Assembly: GCF_000526915.1 (NCBI RefSeq)
Contig: NZ_JAGZ01000011.1
Coordinates: 62,001 to 126,000 of the forward strand
Source of the DNA: Mycobacterium genavense ATCC 51234
GTDB taxonomy: Bacteria; Actinomycetota; Actinomycetes; Mycobacteriales; Mycobacteriaceae
Length of the DNA stretch: 64,000 nucleotides
Direction: 5' to 3'
In this document: piece by piece, positions 39,801 to 47,484 of the stretch
Position numbering within the stretch: position 1 is the first letter of the stretch
How the letters are laid out: each line of letters starts with the position of its first letter
The notes under the pieces: model-generated
Seen by the model: only the letters and a program-made list of their open reading frames with translations
The model's database searches: none
Told to the model about the DNA's origin: nothing
Program-made: the position numbers and the translations under genes

Positions 39801-41033
39801 GGGTGGATGAGCGGAGTCATCGAGGCGTTGCGGCGCACACCCACCCGCGTCGGTGCACCGGCGCCGGCCCCCGCCACGACCGCGCCCCGTCCGGCACCCC
39901 GCCCCCAGGCGCCGGCGTACAACAAGAAGCGCCCGCTGGTCACCGACATGATCAGCAACATCACCCTCAGCGGTCCGAAATCGGCAAAAGACGTGCGGCA
40001 GATCGTCTTCGACTTGTCCGACGAGACCGCCAGTTATGAAGCGGGCGATGCGCTCGGGGTGTGGCCGCGTAACAGCGACCAGCTGGTCGACGAATGGCTG
40101 GCCGTCACCGGATTGAACGGGCAGACCCCGGTCGAGGTCGGCGAGCACGGTCTGATGTCATTGCGCTCGGCGCTCACCGAGCGGATCGAGATCGCCCACA
40201 TCAGCCGGGACCTGGTGCGGTTCGTGCAGGAGCGCACCGGCGATCAGCAGCTCGCGGAGCTGCTGAAGCCGGAAAACAAGACCGCCCTGAGCAATTGGTG
40301 CTGGCGGCGCCAGGCCGTCGACCTGCTGGCGCAGCTGCCGGTCTACGCGTCGGCCCACGAGTGGCTGCGGGTTCTCAAACGCCTGCAACCGCGGCTGTAC
40401 TCGATCTCGTCGAGCCCCAAGGAATGCCCGGGCGAAGCCCACCTGACGGTCTTGCCGGTGCGCTACAACTACCAGGGCGTCCCGCGCCGCGGGGTGTGCT
40501 CGACCTACCTCGCCGACCGCTCCCCCGGCGACCGGGTCGCCGTCTACCTGCAGCCGTCGAGCAATTTCCGGCCGCCGAGCGAGTCGGACACGCCGATGAT
40601 CATGATCGGCCCGGGAACCGGCATCGCGCCGTTCCGCGGCTTCCTGCAGGAGCGCCGGGCCCTCGGTCACACCGGCCCCAACTGGCTGTTCTTCGGCGAG
40701 CAGCACGCCGAGACCGACTACTACTACCGCGACGAGATCGAGAAAATGCACGCCGACGGACTGCTCACCGAGCTGGACCTGGCGTTCTCCCGGGACCAGC
40801 AGGAGAAGGTCTACGTCCAGCACCTGATGCGCAAGCGTAGCGCGCAGCTGTGGAGCTGGTTGCAGGACGGCGCGCAGCTATATGTGTGCGGCAGCGCCGA
40901 TCCGATGGCCAAGGACGTCGACTACGCGCTGTGCGAGATCGCGGCCGAGCACGGCAATTTCGACCTGGATGCGGCCAAGGACTACGTGCAATCGCTGAGC
41001 GCGAAAAAGCGCTACCACCGCGACGTCTACTAG
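36801..41033 (+). CDS. nasN: Assimilatory nitrate reductase fused to diflavin (CysJ-like) reductase
   Basis: 1410 residues in one intact frame. Residues 1-~730: bis-MGD molybdenum oxidoreductase of NarB/NasA type; 4Fe-4S cysteines C14, C17, C21, C55; probable Mo-ligand C148 in S-R-L-C-M-A-S. Residues ~780-840 resemble a linker segment. Residues ~869-1010: FMN flavodoxin domain (V-L-W-A-S-Q-T-G-N-A-E-E, S-T-T-G-D-G-D). From ~1035: FAD/NADPH reductase (R-L-Y-S-I-S-S-S-P, G-P-G-T-G-I-A-P-F-R-G) ending R-Y-H-R-D-V-Y as in CysJ. It would pass NADPH electrons through FAD/FMN and FeS to Mo and reduce nitrate to nitrite in the cytoplasm without a partner. GTG 36801 follows AGGAGGG by eight bases. The symbol follows the M. 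smegmatis protein, from memory. Confidence 0.88.
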   Translation: MAAEHGQDTVNSMCAYCGVGCGMVLQVTTDPESDCRHVTKSVGNKSHPANFGRLCTKGTTTADMLAAPGRMDSAYWRAERGESLAQIDVDAAITQSAKRLRAIIDEHGPDAFALYVSGQMSLEAQYLANKLTKGFIGTNQIESNSRLCMASAGSGYKLSLGADGPPGSYQDFDKADVFFVIGANMADCHPILFLRMMDRVKAGAKLIVVDPRRTATADKADLFLQISSGTDLALLNGLLHLIVENGHTDPEFIAEFTEGWDEMPSFLQHSTPERVSKITDIPADDIRTAARWIGEAENFVTCWTMGLNQSTHGTWNTNAICNLHLATGAICKPGSGPFSLTGQPNAMGGREMGYMGPGLPGQRVVTSAADREFVEDQWGIPRGSLRTEVGAGTIDMFSRMADGKIKACWIICTNPVASVANRKTVLAGLEKAELVIAQDAFLETETNGYADVLLPAALWTESEGVMINSERNMTLFQPAVPAPGQALPDWQIIARIACEMGYSDSFSYDSAEDVFKEIKRFWNPKTGYDLRGASYDRLRQTPLQWPCPPDGSDDRNPIRYRNDGVSQTQLVREDGSVPRLAFATANGRAMFFARPHLSPEEMPNDDYPFLLNTGRLPHQWHTMTKTGKVAKLNKLNSGPFVEIHPDDAARLDLGDGDQAEIASRRGRAVLPVVVTDRGWPGNCFAPFHWNDAFGEYLSINAVTNDAVDPVSFQPEFKACAVTVTKIVSATSDSVVAPEPSVTTGTADPAATEVTEISVSQVDALAEILGVANEPAPQLGPLGRTYLAGVLAGLRTEAGRRNAGVPTLPLNAPLDTNTRLWVDGLLAGMFARTEAPASMPALTPASPAAEAPAEPPPTPAAEAPPKQAPIVVLWASQTGNAEELASACAAQLTEAALSVALHSMDDFPVADLAATRELLVIASTTGDGDAPDNGAALWRALTSESAPRLTDTRYAVLALGDSNYDDFCGYGRKLDERLAELGATRIVNRVDCEPDYEDAAAGWMSGVIEALRRTPTRVGAPAPAPATTAPRPAPRPQAPAYNKKRPLVTDMISNITLSGPKSAKDVRQIVFDLSDETASYEAGDALGVWPRNSDQLVDEWLAVTGLNGQTPVEVGEHGLMSLRSALTERIEIAHISRDLVRFVQERTGDQQLAELLKPENKTALSNWCWRRQAVDLLAQLPVYASAHEWLRVLKRLQPRLYSISSSPKECPGEAHLTVLPVRYNYQGVPRRGVCSTYLADRSPGDRVAVYLQPSSNFRPPSESDTPMIMIGPGTGIAPFRGFLQERRALGHTGPNWLFFGEQHAETDYYYRDEIEKMHADGLLTELDLAFSRDQQEKVYVQHLMRKRSAQLWSWLQDGAQLYVCGSADPMAKDVDYALCEIAAEHGNFDLDAAKDYVQSLSAKKRYHRDVY

Positions 41034-41081
41034 CAAGCCGTAATACGGCTGAAACGCCGGACACCCGTGGCTGAAACATCG
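41034..41081 (+). promoter_or_regulatory. GlnR-box-like leader, copy 2
   Basis: Begins immediately after the TAG of the nitrate reductase gene. About 80% identical to the 36696 leader over 48 bases: palindrome GCCGT-aat-ACGGC, GAAAC at 41051-41055 and at 41073-41077 (22 bases apart), GTAAT 11 before the first. Precedes the small ORF at 41135 by about 55 bp, like copy 1 before its gene. Confidence 0.5.
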
Positions 41082-41134
41082 CCGTCGCACCATGTGCTCA
41101 ACAACTGGTGCGTACTCGACGAAGGGGTGTCCGG

Positions 41135-41353
41135 ATGGCAAGTGACGACTACCCGGGTGACCAGGAATTGCCGGCGGGACAGGTCGCGTGGGCGGGATTG
41201 CCCATCAACCTCGATTTTGCGTTCTCGCCCCTGCAGCGCGACAAGGTCTACATGCAGCACCTGACCCGCGAGCGCTGGCGCGCGCTGGGGAACCAGGCCC
41301 GCGACTTCGACGTCGTCGCCGAGTACGGTCCGCTGGACGCCGAGGCGGGCTAA
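41135..41353 (+). CDS. Small protein resembling a CysJ-domain fragment
   Basis: 72 residues. The middle (N-L-D-F-A-F-S, then D-K-V-Y-M-Q-H-L-T-R-E-R) closely resembles a segment near the C-terminus of the adjacent reductase (E-L-D-L-A-F-S, then E-K-V-Y-V-Q-H-L-M-R-K-R), and the DNA is also alike. The rest (start M-A-S-D-D-Y-P, end D-V-V-A-E-Y-G-P-L-D-A-E) is unlike it. A GAAGGGG site precedes ATG 41135. It may be a remnant of a second, internally deleted reductase gene, as its leader is also a copy, or a small regulatory subunit. Confidence 0.5.
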   Translation: MASDDYPGDQELPAGQVAWAGLPINLDFAFSPLQRDKVYMQHLTRERWRALGNQARDFDVVAEYGPLDAEAG

Positions 41354-41414
41354 CTCGCTCAAGCGTGTTGGCGGTGACGAATAAGAGGTGCAACGCCCGC
41401 CGAAATCGTTGCCG

Positions 41415-41772
41415 CTACCGCGATTTCGCTTCGCCAGCGCCCAACATGTCTTTCAGGGAATCGGCGGCGTGGCCCAACAGTTCAACGAACCGCTGCTGGT
41501 CGGCTTCGATGGCGGCGGTCGCGTCGGCCTGCGCGTTGAGTATCGCCTCGTTGATGCGCCGCGCCACCGTATCGGCGCCCAGCCGAAGGAGTCCGTCTTC
41601 GATGCGCAGGCCGGCAAGCCGCTGGCGCCCATCGAGAGTCACGACAACGGTTTTGGCTGCGTCGGTGCCGTCGAATGATCTGGTGTTGAGTTGGTGCAGC
41701 TGTTCGTCCACGGCCGACCCAATGTGCTGAGTCTGCTGCAACACCTCATCCAGCAGCGATCTCGGTGCTCAT
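41415..41772 (-). pseudogene. YbaB/EbfC-like (EspL-type) protein, frameshifted near start
   Basis: ATG 41772 opens M-S-T-E-I; one base later the frame must change to read L-L-D-E-V-L-Q-Q-T-Q and a ~110-residue helical YbaB/EbfC-like protein (V-V-V-T-L-D-G-R-Q-R-L, N-E-A-I-L-N-A-Q-A-D-A). Such proteins are encoded with ESX loci (EspL) and may act as chaperone or nucleoid-associated partners. Last gene of the esp-like cluster. If translation begins at an internal GTG near 41744 a shortened protein could still be made. Confidence 0.6.
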
Positions 41773-41831
41773 GGGCCGTCCTTCCGCTAGGGGAGCTTGC
41801 GTCGTGGGTCGATGAATAGGTTGCCATGCGA

Positions 41832-42425
41832 TCAGTCATCGTGGCTGGTGTAGCGGGTGGCGAAGGCTTCTGCCTCCGCCTTGACGGCCTCTTCCGGCGG
41901 GGTCAAGTCCAGGGAGCGAGGTCCCAGGATGGCGGCCAAGGCCCCATCAACCCCCAACCCTTGCCCCTTCATGCTTTCGAATAGCAAGTTGTGCAAAACC
42001 GACGATGCCCTCTGACTGGCCACGCCCGGGACGAGTATCTCTGCTGCGAGCTCCGACTCGGTCATGCTCACCACATGCGGTGACGGCGCGACCTTTTGGA
42101 TCTTGCCGTCCATGAACGCGGTTACCACCACGGTCTCGGGACGGTTGGTCACCGTGGTCCGTTCCCAGTGAAATTCGTCCTGCGCCTTGGGGTCCGCGGT
42201 CTCGCCACTGTCGCCGTGCCGTCTGTCGGTGGTGCGTCCGTAGTCTGAGGGCTCGGCCTGTTCGTCGGCGTGCCAAGTGTCGGTGGGCGACTGCTCGCTG
42301 GGCTGGCGGCCCGACTCGTCGTCGTAGTCCAGAACCGCGCCGCTTTCGTAACCGGACTCTTCGCCGAAATCCAGGGCGTCGTGCATGCCGCCGCCGGATT
42401 CGTCGCTACGGTGTGTGGTGTCCAC
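41832..42425 (-). CDS. EspD/EspH-like ESX-1 secretion-associated protein
   Basis: 197 residues. The N-terminal ~85 are acidic and low-complexity (D-A-L-D-F-G-E-E-S-G-Y, Y-D-D-E-S), as in EspD and EspH. The conserved half has T-V-T-N-R-P-E-T, F-M-D-G-K-I-Q-K-V, M-T-E-S-E-L-A-A-E-I and T-P-P-E-E-A-V-K-A-E-A-E-A-F-A-T-R-Y. EspD stabilises EspA and EspC in M. tuberculosis. GTG 42425 opens V-D-T-T-H; ATG 42386 is an alternative. Third gene of an espA-espC-espD-like unit. Confidence 0.75.
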   Translation of the reverse strand: MDTTHRSDESGGGMHDALDFGEESGYESGAVLDYDDESGRQPSEQSPTDTWHADEQAEPSDYGRTTDRRHGDSGETADPKAQDEFHWERTTVTNRPETVVVTAFMDGKIQKVAPSPHVVSMTESELAAEILVPGVASQRASSVLHNLLFESMKGQGLGVDGALAAILGPRSLDLTPPEEAVKAEAEAFATRYTSHDD

Positions 42426-42480
42426 TATGCCGCCGTTCCTTCTGGGCCTTGAGCGGCTTTTGTGATTAGGCGAAACACGG

Positions 42481-42795
42481 TCAGCCGCCCACCACTTGGC
42501 GGTCGATAACTCCGCGGGCCGCTTGATCGGTCGCAACATACGCGGCGGCGGCATCGCGCAAATCCTCAGCCAGGGCCGCGGATACCATTTTCATCGTGTT
42601 CCCGGCGTTGCGCCGCACGCTTTCGCAATCCGTCATTGCTTGCGCGGTATACCCACAGATGGGGCCATAGTCATACCACAATTGCTCGGCAGCCCCCTCG
42701 ACTGCTTTCGTCCCGGACTCGATCTCTTCTGCGGCTCGGTCCTGCTGCTTCGCCAAATCCGTTAGATACGGGGCATTAATGCCCAACTCCGTCAT
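42481..42795 (-). CDS. EspC-like (DUF2580) ESX-1 substrate
   Basis: 104 residues of helix-turn-helix hairpin type: M-T-E-L-G-I-N-A-P-Y-L-T-D-L-A, Y-G-P-I-C-G-Y and A-L-A-E-D-L-R-D-A-A-A-A-Y. This resembles EspC/EspF in length and in the Y-G-P motif preceding the second helix. EspC is co-secreted with EspA. ATG 42795 matches the usual N-terminus. Confidence 0.75.
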   Translation of the reverse strand: MTELGINAPYLTDLAKQQDRAAEEIESGTKAVEGAAEQLWYDYGPICGYTAQAMTDCESVRRNAGNTMKMVSAALAEDLRDAAAAYVATDQAARGVIDRQVVGG

Positions 42796-42901
42796 GGATT
42801 TCCTCCTCGACACTCGCTTTTCCACTGGCCGCAAGTTGACTGGGGCGGCATTAAGAAACGCGCCCAGCCAAACCTGGCGCCGGCGCCGATTTGGTGACGT
42901 C

Positions 42902-44044
42902 TCAAGCCACGATGGGTGCGCGTTCTGCTCTCTCGGAGCCCGCGGCAGCCTCGTCCTGCGCGACGACGCCTCCCGCGGACGCCGGCGACTGAGCCGTCGA
43001 GTCGACCGACTGCGCGGCCGGCGTTGACGCTCGGGATGGGCGGGTCACCGCCTGGCTCCCGGCGGGCATCGGGTACCCCGGTGGGATCCGGGTCTGCGAC
43101 TCGCCTTCGGAAGCCGGGCCGGAATTGCCCCCAACATAACCGCTTTTGACAATCGCGGCGCGATCGGCAGTGCTTTCGGCGCCTGCGACCCGGGACGCGT
43201 GCCCGCCCGAACTCTTGGATACCGTCGCCGCAGCGGCGAACGGGGCAGCTGTGTTGAGGCTGTCGAACTGGCCCACGGTGGTCTGTGAGGCAGAGGCCAT
43301 TGCGGCCTGACCGATCATGCCGGGGCGAACCGCTTGTAGCGATGCCGCCGCCGCGTCGCCCAAATCGCGGTATTTTTCGATGACCGCGTTTATCGCGTCG
43401 GCGTTGTCTTTCGATTGATAGATCATGTCAGAGACGATATCGAGGCTTTTCGCCACGGCGGCCACAACCGCGGCTAGTTGGATCAGCTGTGATCGCACTG
43501 GGTCCGACACAAAAAGGAGGGAACATATGGGGATCATGAGGGTAAGACCAGTCTGTTCCCAGCCGAGATTCACGTACGACCTTTTGACCTGCCGGGACTC
43601 CGCGGCCAAAATCGCGGTAATCTCGGCGTCATGCTCGGACATTTTCGCCGCGCGACTCGCCTGCAGATCACTTTGCTCGTTATAGGCGTCGGCCGCGTCG
43701 CCGACCCATCCACCCCACGCCTGCGTAGCGGCGGCCGCAAGTGATTCACCCGCTGCATCGAAGTCGCCCTTGGCGCTGTTGAATTCTTTTCCGCTGTCGG
43801 TCGCCTTCATGTAAAGCAGCTGCAGGGCCATGATGTAAACGATGCCCGCCCAGAGGATCTTCGTTTCTACTTTAAACGCTTCCTGGTTTACTTTACTGCC
43901 CCTGTACCGGTAGGCCGCGTACGCGAGGAACCCACCCGAATTTATTAGGCCCTGTACACCTTTTTCGTAGTCCCCTTGCGTGAAAGCGGGAATCGACCCA
44001 ACGGCCGCGAAAGGCCCCTTTGCCCAGTCTGATATTTCAAGCAT
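42902..44044 (-). CDS. EspA/EspE-like ESX-1 substrate
   Basis: 380 residues. A helical hairpin with W-G-G-W-V-G-D-A-A-D-A-Y-N (WxG turn and Y export residue) near residues 110-122, a hydrophobic pair of helices (~165-200), then a Gly/Ala/Ser-rich tail ending E-R-A-E-R-A-P-I, like the E-D-A-E-R-A-P end of EspA. The N-terminal ~90 residues, with a hydrophobic helix W-A-G-I-V-Y-I-M-A-L-Q-L-L-Y, differ from EspA. First gene of the cluster; secretion with the EspC-like protein is expected if ESX-1 is present. Confidence 0.75.
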   Translation of the reverse strand: MLEISDWAKGPFAAVGSIPAFTQGDYEKGVQGLINSGGFLAYAAYRYRGSKVNQEAFKVETKILWAGIVYIMALQLLYMKATDSGKEFNSAKGDFDAAGESLAAAATQAWGGWVGDAADAYNEQSDLQASRAAKMSEHDAEITAILAAESRQVKRSYVNLGWEQTGLTLMIPICSLLFVSDPVRSQLIQLAAVVAAVAKSLDIVSDMIYQSKDNADAINAVIEKYRDLGDAAAASLQAVRPGMIGQAAMASASQTTVGQFDSLNTAAPFAAAATVSKSSGGHASRVAGAESTADRAAIVKSGYVGGNSGPASEGESQTRIPPGYPMPAGSQAVTRPSRASTPAAQSVDSTAQSPASAGGVVAQDEAAAGSERAERAPIVA

Positions 44045-44065
44045 GACCGAGTTCTCCTACGTCGC

Positions 44066-44102
44066 TGTTAGCGCGGCATGATGGCTAACAGGTAGGTTAG
44101 CA
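44066..44102. promoter_or_regulatory. Inverted repeat TGTTAGC-N11-GCTAACA upstream of espA-like gene
   Basis: TGTTAGC (44066-44072) and GCTAACA (44084-44090) are perfect 7-base arms; a third half-site GTTAGCA follows at 44096-44102. It lies 20-60 bp upstream of the espA-like start, in the promoter position. The protein that binds is not known; EspR, PhoP or WhiB6 are candidates only by analogy. Confidence 0.4.
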
Positions 44103-44318
44103 GGATAGCGACCGCTCGCCATGCGCGAATTTGGCAATGCGCCAGTGGATTTCGTCGCCAACACGCGCACGCAACCATGCCGTCACGGCGGACTCAACTC
44201 GTGTTCATCTTCGATTCTTTTGCACCTTATTCCGGCCGGCCTGCGTCCGGGGTGGCCGTCTGGTAGCCCTTGACGCGCGTTCACGACTTACGTCGCCACC
44301 GCGACCGGGGTTCTCCGG

Positions 44319-44813
44319 CTAACGCGTCGGCAGCGCGGGTTGACCGTAGACGGCGACCACGACGGTGCGGTCCAGGCTGTTGTCCGACCACACGCCGATA
44401 TTGGTGTTGGCGCAATCGCGGATGATGGCCATGTCGTCGGGGTTGTAGTACCACTGGTTGACCAATTCCAGACTGCTGATCGCGATGGCCGGATTGATCG
44501 CCACCGTCTCGGCGGCCTTGCCGCGGAATCCGGCGGCATTTGCGCGGTCCTGCGGCGAAGATCCGTCGGATCCGATGTCGCCGTTGATGTTTCGGTTGTT
44601 GATCATGTCATCGGCATGCCATGGGGCGGCCAGTGTCAGCGCATTGTTTCGGATGACGTCGTTGGTGCAGCCCGCCTGATGCTGCAGCGTGTAGACGGCG
44701 GAGACGACGGCGCTGTTGAGGCGTTTGTTGTCGGCGTGCGCCGACGGGGGCGCCCAGCTGGCCAGCGTCGACGGCAGCGCGACGACGACCAGTAGGCGCA
44801 TCCACCCGCTCAC
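44319..44813 (-). CDS. Secreted CAP/SCP-like domain protein
   Basis: 164 residues. Signal peptide (M-R-L-L-V-V-V-A-L-P...A-H-A, cleavage after A-H-A), then a CAP-like fold: Q-D-R-A-N-A-A-G-F, N-Q-W-Y-Y-N-P-D-D-M and C-A-N-T-N-I-G-V-W. Last gene of the mce transcription unit, six bases after the Mce-associated protein gene. GTG 44813 is used; ATG 44801 would give a shorter signal peptide. CAP proteins at mce ends are of unknown function. Confidence 0.65.
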   Translation of the reverse strand: MSGWMRLLVVVALPSTLASWAPPSAHADNKRLNSAVVSAVYTLQHQAGCTNDVIRNNALTLAAPWHADDMINNRNINGDIGSDGSSPQDRANAAGFRGKAAETVAINPAIAISSLELVNQWYYNPDDMAIIRDCANTNIGVWSDNSLDRTVVVAVYGQPALPTR

Positions 44814-44818
44814 CTGAA

Positions 44819-45406
44819 TCACACCGGGTCGAACCGCGAGACAAGCCAATGGCCATTGACCTTGTCCAGGGTCACCTTGATGACCGGCTGAGTATCGGTG
44901 GGGGCACCGTCGCCGATCGTCACCGTCTGGTTGACGAACAACAGCGCCACCGCATGGTTGTCGGTTGCCGAAACCGGCGATGCCGCGCTCACTTTGGCCA
45001 CCGACGAGATGTGCTTTTCCTTCGCCCCCGGGATCACGACCTGGCGGATCAATTCTCCGTAGGCGTCCTTGAACTCGCCGGTCAACCGCTCCCGTGCCGC
45101 GCCCAGATCTTTGTCGGCCGAATCCGGGTGGTACGACAGCAGCGCGGCGGCGTCATCGCTTGCCGCCCGCACGGATTCGGTGCGTGCGGTGGCCAGCCCG
45201 TCGGTGGAGCCGGCCACCCACCGGAAGTAGCCCGCTCCCACCGCCAGTAGCAGCGCGAGTGCCGGCATTACCCCGTACGCGAGCAGCCGCGACCACGGGA
45301 CCCGCCGCAGTTCGCCTGCGATGTCGACCTCGGCGGATTCTGTTGTGTCCTCGACGATCTCCTCGTCGCGGATCTGAGCCGTGGGTTCTTCCTTGAGCGT
45401 GGTCAT
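44819..45406 (-). CDS. Mce-associated membrane protein
   Basis: 195 residues: acidic cytoplasmic N-terminus, one membrane span (~42-62), extracytoplasmic NTF2-like domain (L-L-S-Y-H-P-D-S-A-D-K-D, then V-N-Q-T-V-T-I and V-N-G-H-W-L-V-S). The Mas family helps assemble or stabilise Mce complexes. Overlaps the preceding mas gene by four bases. Confidence 0.8.
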   Translation of the reverse strand: MTTLKEEPTAQIRDEEIVEDTTESAEVDIAGELRRVPWSRLLAYGVMPALALLLAVGAGYFRWVAGSTDGLATARTESVRAASDDAAALLSYHPDSADKDLGAARERLTGEFKDAYGELIRQVVIPGAKEKHISSVAKVSAASPVSATDNHAVALLFVNQTVTIGDGAPTDTQPVIKVTLDKVNGHWLVSRFDPV

Positions 45407-45999
45407 GGCACGAACACCACGTTCGACACCTTGGCGTCGTCGCCGACCGAGCGGCCCTCGATGCGCATCCGCCATTCCCGGGGCGCTTCTTCACCACCGG
45501 CGGTTCGCGACTTCACCGCGACTGCCACCAGGACCTGCGCCGAGTCGCCCCGCTGGGACTCCAGACCGGCATCGGTCACGGTGCCTTCCGATTTCGACTG
45601 TGCCGCCTTGACGACCTCGATGAACGGCTTGGCCCGCTGCTCGACGTTTTCGCGGAAGGCCCCGGTGGCCAGATCGAGGATTCGCTGCACGTCGGCATCG
45701 ACCTGGGTGTAGTTGATCGTGGTGTGGTTCACCGCGCCCTGGCGAGCCACCTGGACGAATTGCTCACGCTGGGCTTGGGCTTGGCGCTTTTGGTAGGCGG
45801 TGTATCCCAGCCAGCCGGTCAACCCGGTCAGCAACGCAACGACGGCGGCGCCGGTGACCAGTGCCGCGCCGGCGCGGGACAGCCGCGGAGCGCCGACCCG
45901 CCGCCGCCAGCGGGCGAACCGGCGTGCAGTCTCGTCGGCTTCGTCTTCGACGGCGTCGCCGTCGGGAGCCGTTGGCTCAGTGACTTTTTCGTCGGCCAT
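45403..45999 (-). CDS. Mce-associated membrane protein
   Basis: 198 residues with the same plan: charged N-terminus, one span (~47-67), and an outer domain (N-Y-T-Q-V-D-A-D-V-Q-R-I-L-D-L-A-T-G-A-F). First of two tandem mas genes after mceF. Intact. Confidence 0.8.
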   Translation of the reverse strand: MADEKVTEPTAPDGDAVEDEADETARRFARWRRRVGAPRLSRAGAALVTGAAVVALLTGLTGWLGYTAYQKRQAQAQREQFVQVARQGAVNHTTINYTQVDADVQRILDLATGAFRENVEQRAKPFIEVVKAAQSKSEGTVTDAGLESQRGDSAQVLVAVAVKSRTAGGEEAPREWRMRIEGRSVGDDAKVSNVVFVP

Positions 46000-46014
46000 G
46001 TTTCTCCTTCATTG

Positions 46015-47481
46015 CTACCCTGGCGGCACCAGAAGTGACTGCCAGTTTTTGGCACGCGGATGCGCCAGGTCCGACTGGGTGTAGCGCTTTCCGTCGGGAC
46101 CTATGTAGTCACCGGTGGCCGGGTCATAGGTGGTCACGGACAGCGGCGGGGTCCACGGTGCCGTTCCTCGCGGCGGTGGCAGCCGCGGGTCCTGGCCCGG
46201 CGGGTACATCGGCACGCCCTGGCCCGTCGTGGTGGCGTTGGGGTCGCCCTTCCAGTTGTAACCCTCGTTGAGCGGCACGTATTCTTCGTCGCTTTCGCAC
46301 AGCTCGACGGTGGGGGCGCGCTTCCACGGCTTGGCCTCACACGGAATGTTGCGCACAACACTTACATTGAGCTCCAAGTCCTGCGGCAGCCGGCAGAACA
46401 GGTCCGCCGCCGGGCGATCCGGAGTGTCGACGCTGGCCGGTGACCGACGCTGTTGCGGGGGCAGATACCCCGTCGTGCACGGCGGCGGCAGGTTGAGGTT
46501 GAGGTTGAAGTCCAACTGCGCGCCCCGATACTCCTGCTTGGTATTTGAGCTCGGCACGATGATCGCCGCCATGGCCGCAATGCCCTGCGGGAGCAACACC
46601 AGCAGTTGTTCGATGTCGTGGCGGTAGACGACGGCGATGTCGCCGAGGCTGACCAAGTTGGCGAACAACACCGACAAGGCCGGCGACACCCGGTCGAGCA
46701 AGGCTCGTCCCTCTTCGATCCCGGAAGTGCCGTGCGTCAGCAGATCTCGCACCGCCGCGTCCTGGGCCTTGAACTGTGCCATCAGGCCGACGTCCGGCTG
46801 GCCCATCTGGCGATCGCGTCGGAGGTCTGCACCTGTGAATTCAGCACCGCCGGGGATTGGTCGATCAACGCCGCGAGCGGGTCGATGGTCTGGGCGCCCG
46901 CGGTGGCCAATGCGGTTGAGCCGTCGACTATTCGGGCCAGCTCGGGGCCAAGGCCGCCGACCGCGCGGCTGGTCTCGTCGATCACCGTGTGCAGGTTGTC
47001 CCGTGGAATCGCTTGCAACGCACGGTTGGTCATGTCGAGTAGGTGCCCGATGTCGACGGGCACATCGACGTGGCCGGCCGGTATGACGTTACCGTCCCGC
47101 AGTGCCCGGGACTGCTCGCCGTCGTGTCCCTGCTGCGGCGTCAATTCGATGTATTGTTCCCCGACCGCCGAACGGCTGTGCACCGAAGCCTGAACATTTG
47201 CAGGCACCTTGACGCCGGACCGCAACGCGAGCACCGCGCGCACTCCGGTGGCGGTGACGTCGACCGACTTGACCTGGCCCACGTCGGTGCCGCGGTAGGT
47301 GACGACCGAGGTTTGGTACAGACCACCCGACCGCGGCAGGTCGACGGTGACGTTGTACTCCCCGATCCCGAACAACGTCGCAGGAAGCTTCATGGAGTTG
47401 AATGCCATTGCGCCACAAGATCACGGTCACCAGCGTCAAGACGGCCAACTGGATTCAGGTCCGGCGATTGAGGCGCAGCAT
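46015..47481 (-). pseudogene. MceF, broken in three places
   Basis: The sixth Mce protein: MCE/MlaD beta domain (Y-N-V-T-V-D-L-P, Y-R-G-T-D-V-G-Q-V), helical region and Pro-rich tail ending R-A-K-N-W-Q-S-L-L. From ATG 47481 the ninth codon is TGA (expected Trp); the frame shifts near 47410 within the membrane/lipobox segment, and again near 46800 between the helical region and the tail. Three lesions, one a substitution stop, make it a clear pseudogene. Confidence 0.85.
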
Positions 47482-47484
47482 TTA

